Source: Chaenocephalus aceratus (Eukaryota > Chordata > Actinopteri > Perciformes > Channichthyidae). From it: a stretch of DNA of 64,000 nucleotides. The first letter of the stretch is position 1, and the number at the start of each line of letters is the position of its first letter. Of the stretch, positions 1-14,547 are shown one piece after another. A model generated the notes under the pieces. The model searched no databases. It saw only the letters and a list, made by a program, of their open reading frames with translations, and was not told where the DNA came from. The DNA lies in contig CM043789.1 of NCBI GenBank assembly GCA_023974075.1, positions 33,226,659 through 33,290,658 on the forward strand, in the 5' to 3' direction. Made by a program: the position numbers and the translations under genes.

Positions 1-66
1 TTGGGTTATGGTTAAGGTTAGGATAAGTCTCCATGAAATGCTGTAAGTCATTGTATTCCCTGAAGT

Positions 67-137
67 TGTGTGTGTGTGTGTGTGGTGTGTGTGTGGTGTG
101 TGTGGTGTGTGTGTGTGTGTGGTGTGTGTGTGTGTGT

Positions 138-181
<44 letters not shown>

Positions 182-212
182 TAGTGTGTGTGTTGTGTGT
201 GGGTGTGTGTGT

Positions 213-243
<31 letters not shown>

Positions 244-284
244 TGTGGGTGTGTGTGTGTGTGTGTGTGGTGTGTGTTGTGTGT
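67..284. repeat. Interrupted (GT)n microsatellite
   Basis: About 218 bp of GT dinucleotides with many GG and TT interruptions (TGGTG, GTTGT, GGGTG). Long frames here read as repeated Cys-Val or Thr-His and are not proteins. The many interruptions suggest an old, partly degraded array. Confidence 0.97.
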
Positions 285-3200
285 CCCACGTGTGTGTGCG
301 AGAACGTGATCCAGGACGACGGATTTTCCGCCATTTTCTATTGACCACTTCCCCTGCTCATACACACTTCCTGTTTTCTGTCTGTGGGGCGGTGGGAGGG
401 AGACTAGAGGAAGTGAAAGGGCAAGATACAGCCGGCAGATGTTTTGTGTGTTTTTGTGTGTGTGTGTTTGTGTGTGTGTGTGGAAACAGAAAGAGGGTGA
501 CTGCATGAGACACCATAACGAGCACTTCTATAAAAGCAATCTTGTGACAGTCCGGTGCGCTCAGCTGACTGTCTGGAAACTTTGCTTGGTTATTTTCTTC
601 TTTCGCCTTTGTTGGTCCAGGGAAAGCCTTCTCATTAGTTTGGTGTCTTCTGTGTGTTTGTCAAAGAAGGTACACACATTAACTCGAACACAATGTTCAC
701 ACGCTGCAACCTCTATTTTGTTTAACTCACTAGAGTTGATTTTAACTTTATTTTAAGCACAGTGCCCTGCGGGAGGGGACTGAGAGAGCAGAGTAAAGAG
801 GATGAGATGTAATGCCTAGCGACAGTGTCCGAGCTTGCACGCATAAACAAACAGACAACTGGAGGCATTTCCTTAAATGCTGGTGGTGGCGGCGGCGCAC
901 AGTATCCTGATGCCTGTGTCATAGTTTAAACTCAAACATGTATGCGTCCGAGTCCATGGTGTTATGATTTTAGGTATATATAAGTATTGAATGCTCTTAA
1001 TTCTCTTGCCGCAGCACACCCCAAGGCAACATTAAAGACAGCCAAGGTTTTGAGTTATTTGTTAGAGTTATTCTCCCCTTACCTTCTCCTTTTGGTTTGT
1101 TTGTCTAAGTCCAAGTTGACTAATGAAGAGACTGATGAGACAGACAGACTTCCTGGTCAGGAAAAAAAAGCACAGATTTATCTTTCATGTCACTTCCTCC
1201 TTCCTTCCCGTCTGTTTCCTGGCTAGACTCAATCTTGTCCTAACCCTCTTGCTGATAATAAATGACTAATGGTCACTGTCCTCGTCTCCCTTTCTTGTCT
1301 TCTGTTGTTTTCTTTCTATCATTTTTTTTTGTTGCCTATTCCTTCCTGCTGGATCTCTTTCCCCTTCCCTCTCCTTCATGTCCTCCCTTGCTGACATAGA
1401 GGCATGAGATTTGACCCAGCTGGCCGCCACTTCAGACAAACTATGCTCTCTCCTTCTCTCTGTGTTTGCCTTTGTCTCTTTCCGACTCAAAAAGATAAAC
1501 CACACACACATTATCTGTTAGTAATTGTCAGCCACCAGCTTTTCTTCTCAATCATTCCTCCTTTTTATCTTTGCTTGGTCTCGTCATTCTTTTCCCATCG
1601 CTGCCCTTCTCTCCGTTTGTACTCTTTGCCTGTGGGATTGCTCAGCTCTTTCAACACATTACAACATCATATTTTAGTTATGGTTTGGTGCACTGTAAAG
1701 CACATAAACACAGTTCCTCAATGTGGGAAACTACCGCTATTTAAAAAAACAAACAAAAAAAACTTCATCTTAAGATTGCAAAAACAATCACTTCCTGGTT
1801 GTATGGGTAATGTCCCCGCTGATTTGGGTGTCGCCATTGTTACTGCAGCTGAGCTCTAGATGAACCCACAGAAACAAACAGCCCGTTGATTTTCTCCTTC
1901 TAATTGTCATAATTTGGCAGGAATGTGGTTGAACGTGGGTGGGCCGTATCATCTGGATAGCTTTGGGTGTCAACCGAACCCACCCCCACCGCGTCCCCAG
2001 AGACTACAGCTATCGGTACGGGCCCCATTGTGTTACCGTGGCTACAGGCCAAACCAGAGGCGGGGCATCTGTCCTCCACCTGGTCGTACCAGCTGCTCTG
2101 ACACTGCTACAGCATGCCTGCAGTGTGTGTGTGTACATGTGTGTGTGTCCGTATGCCAACTCCTTTGCAAGACGAGAGTTGCATGTATATATGCACAGAA
2201 GTCTATATGCGTGCATACTGTACACCAACATAGTCAATGTATGCCCCCTTTGACCCTGCGGTTATATACGGCAGTGTAAAGTGGCCCCCAGTTGAACAGT
2301 GGCGGTATTAATAGATGTTATGTGAGTGCAGCATGCCAAACTTGCAGCCTACATATAGAAGCCAACGACATGTCTACCCATCTGGGCCCATCGGCTTGAC
2401 ATCTACCCTCCGTGTGGTTCATTGTACCTGTGGACGTTTTCATGGACTCAAATGTAGTGTATGATTTTATTACTCAGCTCACCTTATTGGCAACTGGACA
2501 ATGTCTGCTTCCGTGTTTTGAGTATTAACCCCAATGGACGGGAGACAATAAATCACTTCACACTTTGATCCACCTCCGGGCACTGCAGGAAAGAATATCC
2601 TGGGACTAAGTTTACAATTGACAAACTTGCAAGAGAAAATGTGTTAACCCATGTGTTACCTAAATGGTCGCATTTTTGTTTTGACTTCTTATATCAGTGT
2701 CAAATCTTATGATCACAGGAGATGCTGAGTTGACTTAAAACCCAAAAAAGGGAAGGTCAGAAGTTGAGAAATTATTGTATTATTTTTACTATTTCGAAAT
2801 CGAGGAGGTTTAGGTTAAAATAAATGTCAAAGGATCATATTCCCCTCCTTTTCATTGGAGTCATTTAATGAGTAATATCACGACTAAGGGATTAAAAAGC
2901 ACCTGGGACTAGGTCATGTCTCGGTGTGCACACAGGGAAGTCACATCTGCTAAATGTCACCATCTATACGCCACAGCGGTCCCTTTCCTCTGACACACAC
3001 ACACACTCACGCTCACACAGTGTATAGCATTTAGTATATTTATGTGTGGTCTCTCAGTCTGTGCTTTTTATTTAGACGACTGCAGCCGCTCAGCCTCTCT
3101 CTCTTCTTCTTCAGTTGTGTAATTGTTTCACTTCAGCTTGTACTGGACTTGTCACTTTCCCTCCCTTAGTTTAAACTCTCTCCCAGACACACATACTCTC

Positions 3201-3980
3201 CCTCCCTCTGTCCAGGCCCGTTCTTTGGCTCTTAAATCAGTCATGCTCGTTGTATTTGGTCGGCAGCGGCCAAGACCGTCCCTGCGGACCATTACAGCAC
3301 ACCGGGAGAGTGGAATGAGCGGGCATAGGGGGGGGGGTGGGGAAGAGGAAACAAATGGGAACTGAGCTGTGAGATGGAGTGAGATATAAAACTGTAAGGA
3401 AGAGAAGAATGCTGAATAAACATCACAGAGATGAAGCGGTGGAAGAAAGAGTGTTGATGGAGTTTCCGGGAGGCGTGAAAGCCACACTGTTCCAACTCTC
3501 GCTTATGTTCCTGTTAGTGGCATTTTTCCCAGTTCTCCTCTGTTTCAGAGGTGGATTCCCCGCAAACGGGCCAGAACCCTAGCCAGGGACTTTCCTCTGG
3601 GCTCCCCCCAAAGAAGATTTAGTAATCTGGGCAGAAAACAAGTTTCACCTGGGGGATGAGGGGGTGAAACTGGACAAGGAGAGAAAAACAGTTATATTTT
3701 GTCTTGGCATACTGCAAGGTCAGGTTTTGGTTTCAGACCGGATCTCTTTGCATGGGTGGAGAAGAGAACTTGGCAACTTCCACTAAAGGAAGTGAACAGC
3801 AATACATTAAAACTTCTTATTGGTTGCATATGTGCGCAGGAAAAAAACAAAACTCTGCTCTCCAAACCATCTTTTGTTTATCAACAGATACTGGAAAATG
3901 CCTTTACTTCACTGCTCTTCTTATTTTTCAGATTTTGTAAAGAGCTGAATGCACAAAAATGAACCACTACCGTTTACTAA

Positions 3981-4597
3981 CGGCCCCTACACACGGCGGC
4001 CTGCGTTGCCGCTTGGCGGTGGGCGTGTCTTGAGCTTGGGGAGTCAACGCGAGCAACACGACCAACAACCAATCACATGAATGTCCCGCCCCGGACATAC
4101 AAAGCAAAGCATTCATGCTACATCCATGCTGGCTAAATATACTGTCTATGCTTGCTAGCTGTCCATTCAAACGAAGGACACTGGATATAAACTCCCCAAA
4201 CAAGCGAAAACCTACCAGTTTCCCCCACTGTCTTTGCCACCTCCCCCCATGCCTGGCTCCTCCGGTTTGTATCCCTGTATGTTCCCTACCGCCACGATCA
4301 TTTTCTCCTCCATTTGTTGACATATGGGAAATAACTGCGGTCTGGCTCTCCCATCATACACCCGGTTTGATTGGCTAGTGCTTGTACTGTCAGATTTACA
4401 TACGAGGGATTTGATTGGCTGACGCCTCCGTCGAGGCGGCAAAAGTAGAACATTGCTCTACTTTTGCAGGGAGCACCGTGAGAGAAGCTACTCTTTGCTC
4501 CCACAATGCAGTTCGGCGAATCGTGACGTCACCCCATTCAAAGTGAATGGGCAGAAGCGTTGAAGCGGCAAACGCACGCCGCCGTGTGTAGGGGCCG
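3981..4597. mobile_element. MITE, PIF/Harbinger-like, 617 bp with TAA target duplication
   Basis: The left end begins cggcccctacacacggcggc, and the right end is its exact 20-base reverse complement. Imperfect pairing continues about 15 bases further inward (tgcgttgccgctt against tgcgtttgccgctt). The element is flanked by TAA at 3978-3980 and TAA at 4598-4600. A 3-bp TWA duplication is characteristic of PIF/Harbinger transposons. No transposase-like frame is seen inside, so it is non-autonomous. The interior has several CCAAT/ATTGG-like boxes and a gtgacgtcac palindrome near 4524. Superfamily assignment is inferred from the target duplication and GC-rich ends; the inverted repeat itself is directly visible. 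Confidence 0.85.
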
Positions 4598-4800
4598 TAA
4601 GTCATGTGCAAAAAAGCAACCCGCCCCCTCTTCCTGTCCAGATTCGGTACATCAAACATGTAAACCTCATCCATCTGTACGTCTTTCTCCTTAACTCTCG
4701 GCAGAAGGCATTCAATTGTAGCTTCCTGCCAAGAAAAACAGAGTTCTGCCTCCTGGACAAACACAAATAGAGTCCAGCCGTGTTAAGCCAACAGCTGGAA

Positions 4801-4827
4801 CCCCCCCCCCCCCCCCCCCCCCCCCCC
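4801..4827. repeat. Poly-C run, 27 bases
   Basis: An uninterrupted run of 27 C on the plus strand (G on the minus strand). Such tracts are unstable and often mis-sized in assemblies. The run lies about 200 bp after the MITE but is not part of it. Confidence 0.95.
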
Positions 4828-5519
4828 GGACCTCCAGATCAAACAATGCAATACTCCAAAACTCGATAACAAGACACTTATTTTGGTGTTTTTGACTCTA
4901 ATCCAAAACGTTGTTTTTCCCCACGCTCTTGTTCTACCCCCCTGACACCAAACTGTTATACAACTCACACACTGAAAAGGCAGTTTGGTGATATGAACAA
5001 AATGACTATTGCGATAACCATCACAAAATGAGCTCTACTGATATCCTATGAATTCAAATGATCAAGTATTGAATTAAGGTAGTGGTTAGTCAAAAAGTGT
5101 AATAATTGAGTAATCAACTGTAGGTCTCGAGCTGTTTTGATACCATCACTTTAATTTAACAAGAAAAAGAAAATGGTATAGAATACATGGATAAAAGCTC
5201 AGACAGCTATAAATACTGACTTGGATGTTGCTTTCATTCAGAAGGCTAGCTCTTCAGCTGCCTGCAGGTCCTCTGTACATACTTTCTTGTGCGCTATAAC
5301 ACATATATCAAACTAAATAAATCACAGAACACTTTCTGTTTTCAGCTCCACAAAGGTGTTGTTTTAATATTGGCGCTTTTTTACTTAATTTCCTGACATT
5401 AAACACTAAATGAGATGCAAAAAAAAGATCAAGAAAATAAATAGGAGTTGTTAAATAGTTTGTAAATGGTTCCTGGAACTCCAAACTTAAAGGATATTCT
5501 TTTAAAAGTGCCACTCAAT

Positions 5520-5520
<1 letters not shown>

Positions 5521-5584
<64 letters not shown>
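5521..5584. repeat. (AC)32 microsatellite
   Basis: A pure 64-bp AC repeat, bounded by ctcaatg on the left and ggtgcc on the right. Confidence 0.98.
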
Positions 5585-5586
<2 letters not shown>

Positions 5587-7818
5587 TGCCAACCACTGCT
5601 TTAAATCTCAAACAGCATCTGCATTCCTGCCACAACATTATTTGTGTGTGTGTTTTGTCTTTACTCCCTCCGTCTCCTCGTGTTTAACCCACCAGGCTTC
5701 CTATTGTTACCTTATTCTTAATGTAAAACATATTTTGTGTCACCAACGTGATAATGTTGTAGTTCGCTGGTTTCTGTGCTCATCTTGACATTGTTAACGT
5801 CGTTTTTCTCTTTCTGTTCCCCTTTAGTGAGGGTTCTTTCCCTTTATGGGTCTTTGTGGTGTGTGTCAGAGCTGAGTAAGGGTTTTTTTGCTGGTGTTTT
5901 GGAAAGAGGAAGATGCTTATGAGAAAAAGAGCGAGAACCTCCAGAAAAAGAGTAGGATTAGGGGTTAAGGAAAGTGTCAAAACAAAAATAAAGCGGAAGG
6001 GAAAGAAGTTGAAACTGAGGAAAACACTGAAATGCTTTTAGAGGGGGTTAAGTAAAATGAGCAGAGGCAAAGATGGAGAAATGAAAAAGGGGGAGACGGG
6101 GTAGGCATTTGTGGCCAGGAACGGTTTGGCACGCATTACGCTGAGGTGTGGTTTTGGCCTAGCTCCCATTAGCCTCTTGTGTTACATATATTACAAACAT
6201 CTGCACACACCCACACACTCTCTAACATGACGGTGCAGTCAAAACAGACCCACATCTTAACCACCATAGAATTCCTCCGCCATAATTCTGGTCCTTCCCA
6301 AGAAAGATGGAAATCACTCATCTCTCCCGCTTTCTCTCCCTAAAAGAGGCTATTAGAGGCACCAGTGGCCATGTAATCACTTTGGCTCTCCCACAGGAAG
6401 ACACACACACACACACACTCGCACACTCGCACACATACCTACCTTGGTAATTACAGCTGACGATTAGGTCCCGTTCACTGCAATTCTAGTGAATGGCTGA
6501 TCTAGTCGGTAAATGGTGGGTCAAGCGGCGCTGCGTAGTGTCGCATCAGGAGTGGGAGTGTTTACGTTCTTCATTTCTATTAATTGATGCCTATTAAATG
6601 TGACTGATTTAGATGAACTACACACAATTGCGCAAATTCACCGCAGCAAGCATTCTGCTTCACATGCAAATTGATAGACAAGCCTCGCACACTCTGTATG
6701 CACACACACTTTCACTCCCCCACTCCAACACAAACACTCGACTCCCCAGCCGATCTCTTCCTGTGTTTAATTGTGCTCCACTTCTCTTCAAAGCCACATA
6801 CACACTCTGTAGGCGATAGCATCGGTCCCCCCTCATTGCATTTAGCACATTTCCCAATCTTTGTTTAGTTTCCCACCTTCCTGTCTGATAAGGCCAGCAG
6901 CTTGTTAGCATAGCCCTCGATGTTTCCTAACTGGCCCAAAGACGCCAGAGCGGGAGATCACGCGCCAGGTTGCTATTCTTCTGTGCAAGCAGCCATAGCC
7001 GTATCAATATTAAATCTTTAAATGCATGCACGTTATGTCTTTAACTTAAATATCTTCTCAGCAGTCTCTGATGTAAATGTGTAATATTGTCTCGATTGAG
7101 ATATCCCATAAGGGATTTGTGTTGCGCCTCAATGTAAGAGGAGGTCTTTTCTCATTTGAACGGCGACACTAAAAAGGCATTCAATTGAAAAGCTCTATCT
7201 TCGAGTCTCATCTTATTGTATATGATAATGTTGTGTAACTTGTGGTGCAATTTCTTCCCCCTTTTGCAAGACAGCTGATAAAATCAGTCAGAGTAAAGCA
7301 CCTCTCTCCATGCACTGCTTTCACACCCGCAGCCGTGTGTGCGTGTGTGTGTGTGTGTGTGCATGTAGATGATTGAGTTAGCGTGATTTAGCGTTGGTCG
7401 GAAGATGAAATTCCGCCGCGCCTTGTCTAGCGACTCGCTACGCACACTTATCTGACGACTGCAAGCTAAAGGCATTTAATTTGGAGGGAAATAGGAGGGA
7501 GGAAGGAAAAGTAGAGAGCAGGAAAAAAGGTGAATACACAGGAGATGAATGAGGGAAGAGGAGAGAAATGCATCGCAGTGGAAGTCTGAGGAGCGAGACA
7601 CGGGTAGAGATACAGGGATAGAGCAATGACAAGGTCTTTTAATATCAGCGAGCATGAGGATTAAAAGGCCTCAACAGTGATGAATGGCTTTAATTTGCTG
7701 TTAAACCAGCTCACTTACTTCCACCGTGTTTACAGTATACTGCATGCGTGCACGCGCGCTTCAGGGGGGCTGTGTTCCTTTTCTTTCTTGTTTTTTCCTT
7801 GCCTCCTTTTCCTACACG

Positions 7819-7860
7819 GTGTGCGTGCGTGCGTGCGTGCGTGTGTGTGTGTGTGTGTGT
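7819..7860. repeat. Compound (GCGT)n(GT)n microsatellite
   Basis: A block of gcgt tetranucleotides followed by pure GT, the common transition form of CA/GT microsatellites. Confidence 0.93.
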
Positions 7861-9209
7861 GACCTTTTCTAAGCTCTGCTGGTGAAAGGCCACACGCTCA
7901 CACATGAATAACCATGGTGTAGTCATGTGGCTGAATACCAAAGCCAGTCAATAAGAGTAGGCAACGGAAGCAACTTGATATGACGGAATACTCCGGATAA
8001 CACGGAAACATATTTAAAGTCATTGATGAGTGCTTGATGTCAGATTCAAGATCTTTCATTAAAGCTGTCAGGTGAAGCTTCAAAATGGGCTTCATTTAAA
8101 AAATATATATATATTCTGTCACTTCTGTTGCAAGATGAATAAAGTGCTCATGAAATTATTCCTGACAAGCAAAATCTCACCTCAAACTGAGGTTTTTGGG
8201 AAATTACGTTAGATTGACGGCAGCAGGAACACATCTCGTGTAGAAACATCAGAAAGATAAAAATAGATGACTTTTAGAGAATTGTCTTTTAATGGTGCAG
8301 TGATAATGATCGACGAGCGCTTGAAAACCCATCATTCTTTGTGCTTCCAACTACGGGCGCCTCCATGATGTGTGCATTAGTGTCAGTAATGTGTGGGGAA
8401 ATAACCGTAGAGGTGATTTGTTGTGCGACTCACTCAATTAATTCCCTTTCTTTTCTTCTTCAAGGTTATTTACATATCTACGTATATAAATAGACATGAG
8501 CAAATTAGTAATCATAAAGGAATTCTTCACCCACAGAACGATCATTTGTAGACTCGCCTCATGTTACCGTAAAGAGCAAAACTATATGAAAAACATCCTT
8601 TTACAAACTCTCACAAAACCTGTGTGGTATTAAACGTAATGTATCCAGTTGTATACATACTACTTACCCAACACATATTAAACACTTCTACATAAATATT
8701 GTCACACTGCGCGGGTGAGCTAGAATGATTAAATGGATTTGTCTAAAATAATATTTATAGATAATATTTCTGGTTGCTAACAAACGCCATTTTAACACAT
8801 AAACATACATCAGAGCACAGTGGGCTCATAGGGAGGGGGGGGGGGGGGCAGGAGCTCCAACAAGCCGTTTAGGACAGAGAGTGAATACACATACGTTACA
8901 GAGATGCTGTATGAGAAACCAATGTGAGTTTGGAACATTGAACAATGTACATCTATTCTAGTAGACCTCAACAATGGAATTATAATCAGTAGAAATGGCC
9001 ATGACATGGGACCTTTAATATAGCAGGGATACCTTCTATGAACACCTTCAAGCACATGCAGTCACATTTCACACCAATAAAGCTCTTTTCCACTTGAATA
9101 AAAAATGAGCAAAATTCATGATTGCATCTGCTCTCCTTCCCAGACCTTAAAATAACCCGCTCCAGACACACACTGTGTTTTGATAACAGCCACAGATTGA
9201 CGGCACATT

Positions 9210-9500
<291 letters not shown>

Positions 9501-9734
9501 CGCCTCCTCTATCATTGTCACCATAGCTCTTTGTCTGTCTTGGAGCAGTTGAAGGAAAGGCTGTCTGACCCACATATGGTACAGGTTGACTCTGAGCCAT
9601 ACTATGTGTTGGCTGTATATACTGTGTGTATGCATGTGTCTGGGATTGTGGTGCTGGTGGTGAGGGATTTGTCCTATAGAGATATCGGGGCAATCACTCA
9701 CTCACGTGTGATGCTCTAGCTTCTAACTCACTCA

Positions 9735-9735
<1 letters not shown>

Positions 9736-9771
<36 letters not shown>
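9736..9771. repeat. (AC)n microsatellite
   Basis: About 36 bp of pure AC, 237 bp downstream of the 287-bp TG array and in the opposite orientation, so the two could base-pair in RNA. Confidence 0.95.
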
Positions 9772-9773
<2 letters not shown>

Positions 9774-12700
9774 CCTTGGAGCTATAGGGGGGAAAAGGTG
9801 TGTTTTTGTTCTCGATAAAACAACTTTTTCCATCAAATGTTTTCATGTATCCAGGGCTCTCTTCTCACTAACAATAAATAGCAGTACCATGACATAATTA
9901 AGTGTACTGCTACTCACTATACTGTGCATGTGTGTGTTTGAGAGTATATTCAGTGCTAGAGGCCCTGTTCTATAACATTTCTGTAAGGAACTAAAAATAG
10001 CCTTTAAACCAAAAACATTCAGTGATTTCCAAAAAGTATTTTCTCTAATGTCTCTAATGGCAAAATCCAGAACAATTGATGGATTTGTTTTGTGCCTTGC
10101 TGCGCTCAAGTTATGCCACGCTCACCGTGCGATAGGAAGTGAGTGATTTGTGCCTTTTATCTGAACGCCCCGGCTGCAGATAGAAGACACAGCTTAAAGA
10201 GGGACACAGAGGATATGGGAGACGTTTACATGGAGCTGTCATTAGGTGGTCTCCTCCGAGCCCAAAATGATGTGTGTGACTGCTGTAGGATATCTGTAAG
10301 GTCAGGGTAAAGGCAACATGCGAGTATTTCAGCTAAGATTAGATTCTCTCCAATAACACTGGCTTTTGAGCTTTTTGATTACACAATCTTAATTAATGGA
10401 TGGAGTTTTCCTATTTTTCATGAAGTCTAATTTCAAATTGTTTTCAGATCACTTCAAGAACTTCTTGCTTACATTGACTTTAACACTGAGGGTCATTGAG
10501 TTCATTCTAGTACTTGGCAACAGCAGTTGAAACGTCTCTCACCACATTTAGTAGCGACTTTTGATAACTTTCACAGAATATTTAACAGCAGTATAAAAGG
10601 AAATATGTTAGAAATCACAGAAATGATGTTGGTGGATGAAAATATTGATATCTCCACATTTAAATGAACATGGAAATTGGTAACATTAACAACCGTAAGA
10701 CCTAGCTTACTACAGCCATGTCATACATTACAATGCACAAGATCACCCAGGTACTCGAGTCCTTTGATACAGAATATTCTCATCTGTTGTTCACTCCTTC
10801 ACCCACTTAATGGCTCCTTCCCACAGGCCAATGACTGTCGAGCCCGGACACTTTTCTCTTCTCTGTTCATGACCCTCTTGGTGCTTTTCTTCATTTCCTT
10901 TTGTTCTTCAGAGGGCCACACTGAATCCCCTACTTCAATAGGGCCCCTTAAACACATACACACAGGGGCCCCCTTTCACTTCAAAGTCAGGAATGTGGGG
11001 CCTGTTACCATTATGCATGGGTAGACCTAGTTATGTCAACGTTGCCCCTCTATAATGTTAGTGTATGTTATATGTGTTTGTGTGTGCGTTCCTCACATGC
11101 TATTAGTGAACCAAGTCATATCTGCTTTGTAATGTCAAAAGTAATTACTGCAGCTATATGATAGGCTGGTGCATGATGCCTTTCAGTCAGACCTGCAACA
11201 CCTGGATACTTTCGTTCTTTTTTGTTCCATGGGTTTATTCTTTTTCAGAGTCTTTGAAGTCCTACATTTCCCTCTTTGTCTTCCTTTTACTTATTTTAAA
11301 TGCACTGCATATAACAATATTTCTACACAATACGTTTCTTTCTTTGCTCTTCCATCTTTCTGAGCTCCTTCAAATCTTCATCATTCCCATGCTCCCTTTA
11401 CTTTCTTTTATTCTTGTTCCCATTATTCCTTCTTCCCATAGTACATCCATGCAAGAAAATGCACACAATTGATGATCTTTCTCTCCCTCTAAGTCTCTCA
11501 CTTTCGTGTGCACAAGCTCCATCAGTTGTCACTAGCGGCTATGACAGCCATCGTTCTCATTGACGTGCCACTGTCTTATCGGGAAACTCTCTCCCCCTCC
11601 CTATCGCCAGCTAGCTATCCCGTGTGTCTATCAGAGCTAACCAGGCCTGCCTGGCACAGATCAAACCTGGCATTAGGGGATTTGGGGTAGATTGGTGGCT
11701 TTAGGGAGGTGTTAATGCACAGGGAGCAGATACAAATACAAGGATACTGTAGAAGGAGGAGAGGGATGAAAGGGAAGACAGGTTTAAATGTGGTGATGGT
11801 GCATCTTTTCTCATACAGGAATTATGCATGTTTCTGAATATCAAGAAGCATGTTGCCGACAGGGAAAATCATGGATTATATTTCAAATCCTGCAGATGTT
11901 GAGGGATGTTAAAAAAGGGCCACTTTATAGGAATGCGCTATAAGTTATTTAACAACTTCTTTCACTCATTTTCCCGCCTTAGATTGTGGTTGTTTTTTTT
12001 AGATTTTAGAGCCACTTCTCTCCAGAGAAAATAGTTGAAGCAAATTAACAATCCAGCAAGGACAGCAGTTTTAGGTAATTGACGATCTTAGATTAGCCTT
12101 TTTGAGTATTTAGTCAAGTTTGAAGTTTTACACCAGAGCCATTTCTAGAAATCTGCAATCATTCATATGCTTACACATGGATTTGGCTATTCATTATTTC
12201 TCTCTCCTAATTCCTCTGCTTTGTCTTCGTCCTCTCCTCCCTTTCCCTTCCCTTTGCGTCCTTACTTAAGAAAGTGCCCTTAATGTGTTTAAAGTCTGTT
12301 AATGTTACATTATACATGTTGACAACAGTAGAGATGGGCTTTTTCCTTTAACACAGCATCATTCGATGAATCCATCAATCAACCACTTAGTGGAAAGCTA
12401 AGCAATACAGAGGAGACAGCAGCAGCACAGCTCCAATCACCACTGACTATTGCATTGATTTCTTGACACACACAAACATACACATTCACATTGAGCTGTG
12501 CATATATATATACTTATGTAAACATAACCCTGTGAATGTATACACGTGTGCACGTTACTACACTACAGGTGCTTCTAGAAAGTGTAAACTGACAGTGATA
12601 TGCACAGGCATGCTTTTATATACACAAACATGATTGTACACACACATGTAAACTTCAAGTAGAAGCTCTTAACCCTCCACAACGTACAGCTAGCCCTGTT

Positions 12701-14547
12701 AACCTGATTATTAGATTGTAGTGCTTGTTTCCCAGGCGCAGTAGCTCGGTTTGATTGAATTAGACAAATGTTTCTCATCCATCCATCTGTTCAGTTTATA
12801 TGTTCCATAGCCCTTTGTTCTGCCTCCTGGTTTCCATATTCTCCGGCCAGCCTTGGCTGCAGTGCCGGTGGAATAAACTGATTTGAGACGATGTATTACC
12901 TGTTGTTTTAACACGTCACCTACTTACTCGCCCACTCTTCTGTTTTCTCACCTATCAGACTTTCCCCTCTCATATTTGTATTCTTAAATGTGAGCAGTGC
13001 ATATGATCTTCAGATAAAGGGAATGCGTTGTGAGAGAATAAAGAGAGTAACAAAGAGTGTTTGAGTCCCTACATTCATAGTGGAATTAATGGACAAAGGG
13101 AGAAAAACTATAAAGAGACAGTCGTTTGTACATTTGAAATGTTAGGGCTGGAAGATGCACAGAGAGATAGCAGATGGATGCAAACCAAAGATATGAAGTC
13201 TGACAGAAAGACAGACTTTTATTCTCTCTATTATTGTGTGAACAAAACCAGTCTAGAAGGGGACTGGTCCTTCGCCAATGACTTGGGCTTCTGGTCTGGA
13301 GATAGATGTTGCTGCCAAATGGAATAGCTTTTTTGTGTGCAAAAAATGCTGAAAATGATAACGGGAAACCACTAAAATCAAAACGATTTTTATGCTTTTG
13401 TGTGTGTCGGGCGCATTTCATCCTGATTCGGGTTGTCTGTGTTTAAAAACTATGTTGCCACATGTGTTTGTGTTTCGAGCCATCCTTGAATGAAATGTAT
13501 CCCTTATTTACGGGCCCGTTATCTAGATAATAACATCCACATTTTCTCTCATCTCCAGTGCTTCATCACAGCCTTATGAGCATTCTCTCTCTCTCGCTCT
13601 CTCTCGCACACACGCATGCAGTGAAAGATAATGGGATAGTTGCCCCTGGTTTCTCTTGGTGAGATTGTAAATACATTTTTTCTTCGCAAAGTGTGTGCGC
13701 TTAGCGTCCACATGTGCACCTCCTTCTCTGTGTGAGCGCACGCATGTACATATCTATCGACATACATGTTATCATATGCGTATCAATCACTGTGTGTATG
13801 TATGTGTTCCCATCTTATCATTTTTCATCTATCTAAGTGTGAACCTATTTGTCTGCGTTTATGTATGTGTGTGTGTGTGGGTGTTCGGTATCATTTCGCA
13901 GCTAGTCGTTGCCTGCTGTCCCTTCCCTTGTCACTGTGGGCTGATAGCAGTGCGAGTCGACAAAGCTCAGTAATGGAGAGCTGATACTTGCCCACCCCCC
14001 CGTCGCTCTGTGCTTTTCATTTGCTGCCGAGATGACTTTGGCTCTCAGCCATCCCCAGCCAGCCAATCTCCCATCTCATATCAGCACCATTACTTTCCAT
14101 ATCTGGGCAAATTATTCGCTAAAAGCTTACAAAGAAAATGTGAGGGTCCGCGTATGTGTGTGTGCTCAGGCTTACTTAATTGCACTGTGAGATAAATGGT
14201 TACATTTGTCTACAGGTGTATTGTATGATTACATTTTCATTGAAATGCAAAGATAGTGGCTCACTCTTATTCTTTCTCGGCTTTCAGGATCACCATGTTT
14301 TTCATTTACATCACTAGCTTTAATTGTTTCAGTTTTTAAAATGTTTTCTTTTGAGTGTTTTTTCTTCTACAGTTGAAATAACACACGGTAAATAATGTTC
14401 CTATCCATGCCATTACCCCCAGGTCCATGTTCACAATACTGATACCATATTCAGTGCTGCCATTAACACAGCATTAAGTGATTCTTGTATCTATTATTGA
14501 GTGTTAGATAATTATTTTAACTGTTACCCTCCTATGTTTCCTTTTAG

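Noticed and set aside
1..30. Telomere-like ggttaaggttagg at the window start
   Set aside because: The units are irregular and not TTAGGG tandems; only about two imperfect units.
10677..11024. 115-codon open frame on the plus strand
   Set aside because: Composition follows a pyrimidine-rich intron; no domain pattern and no neighbouring splice structure.
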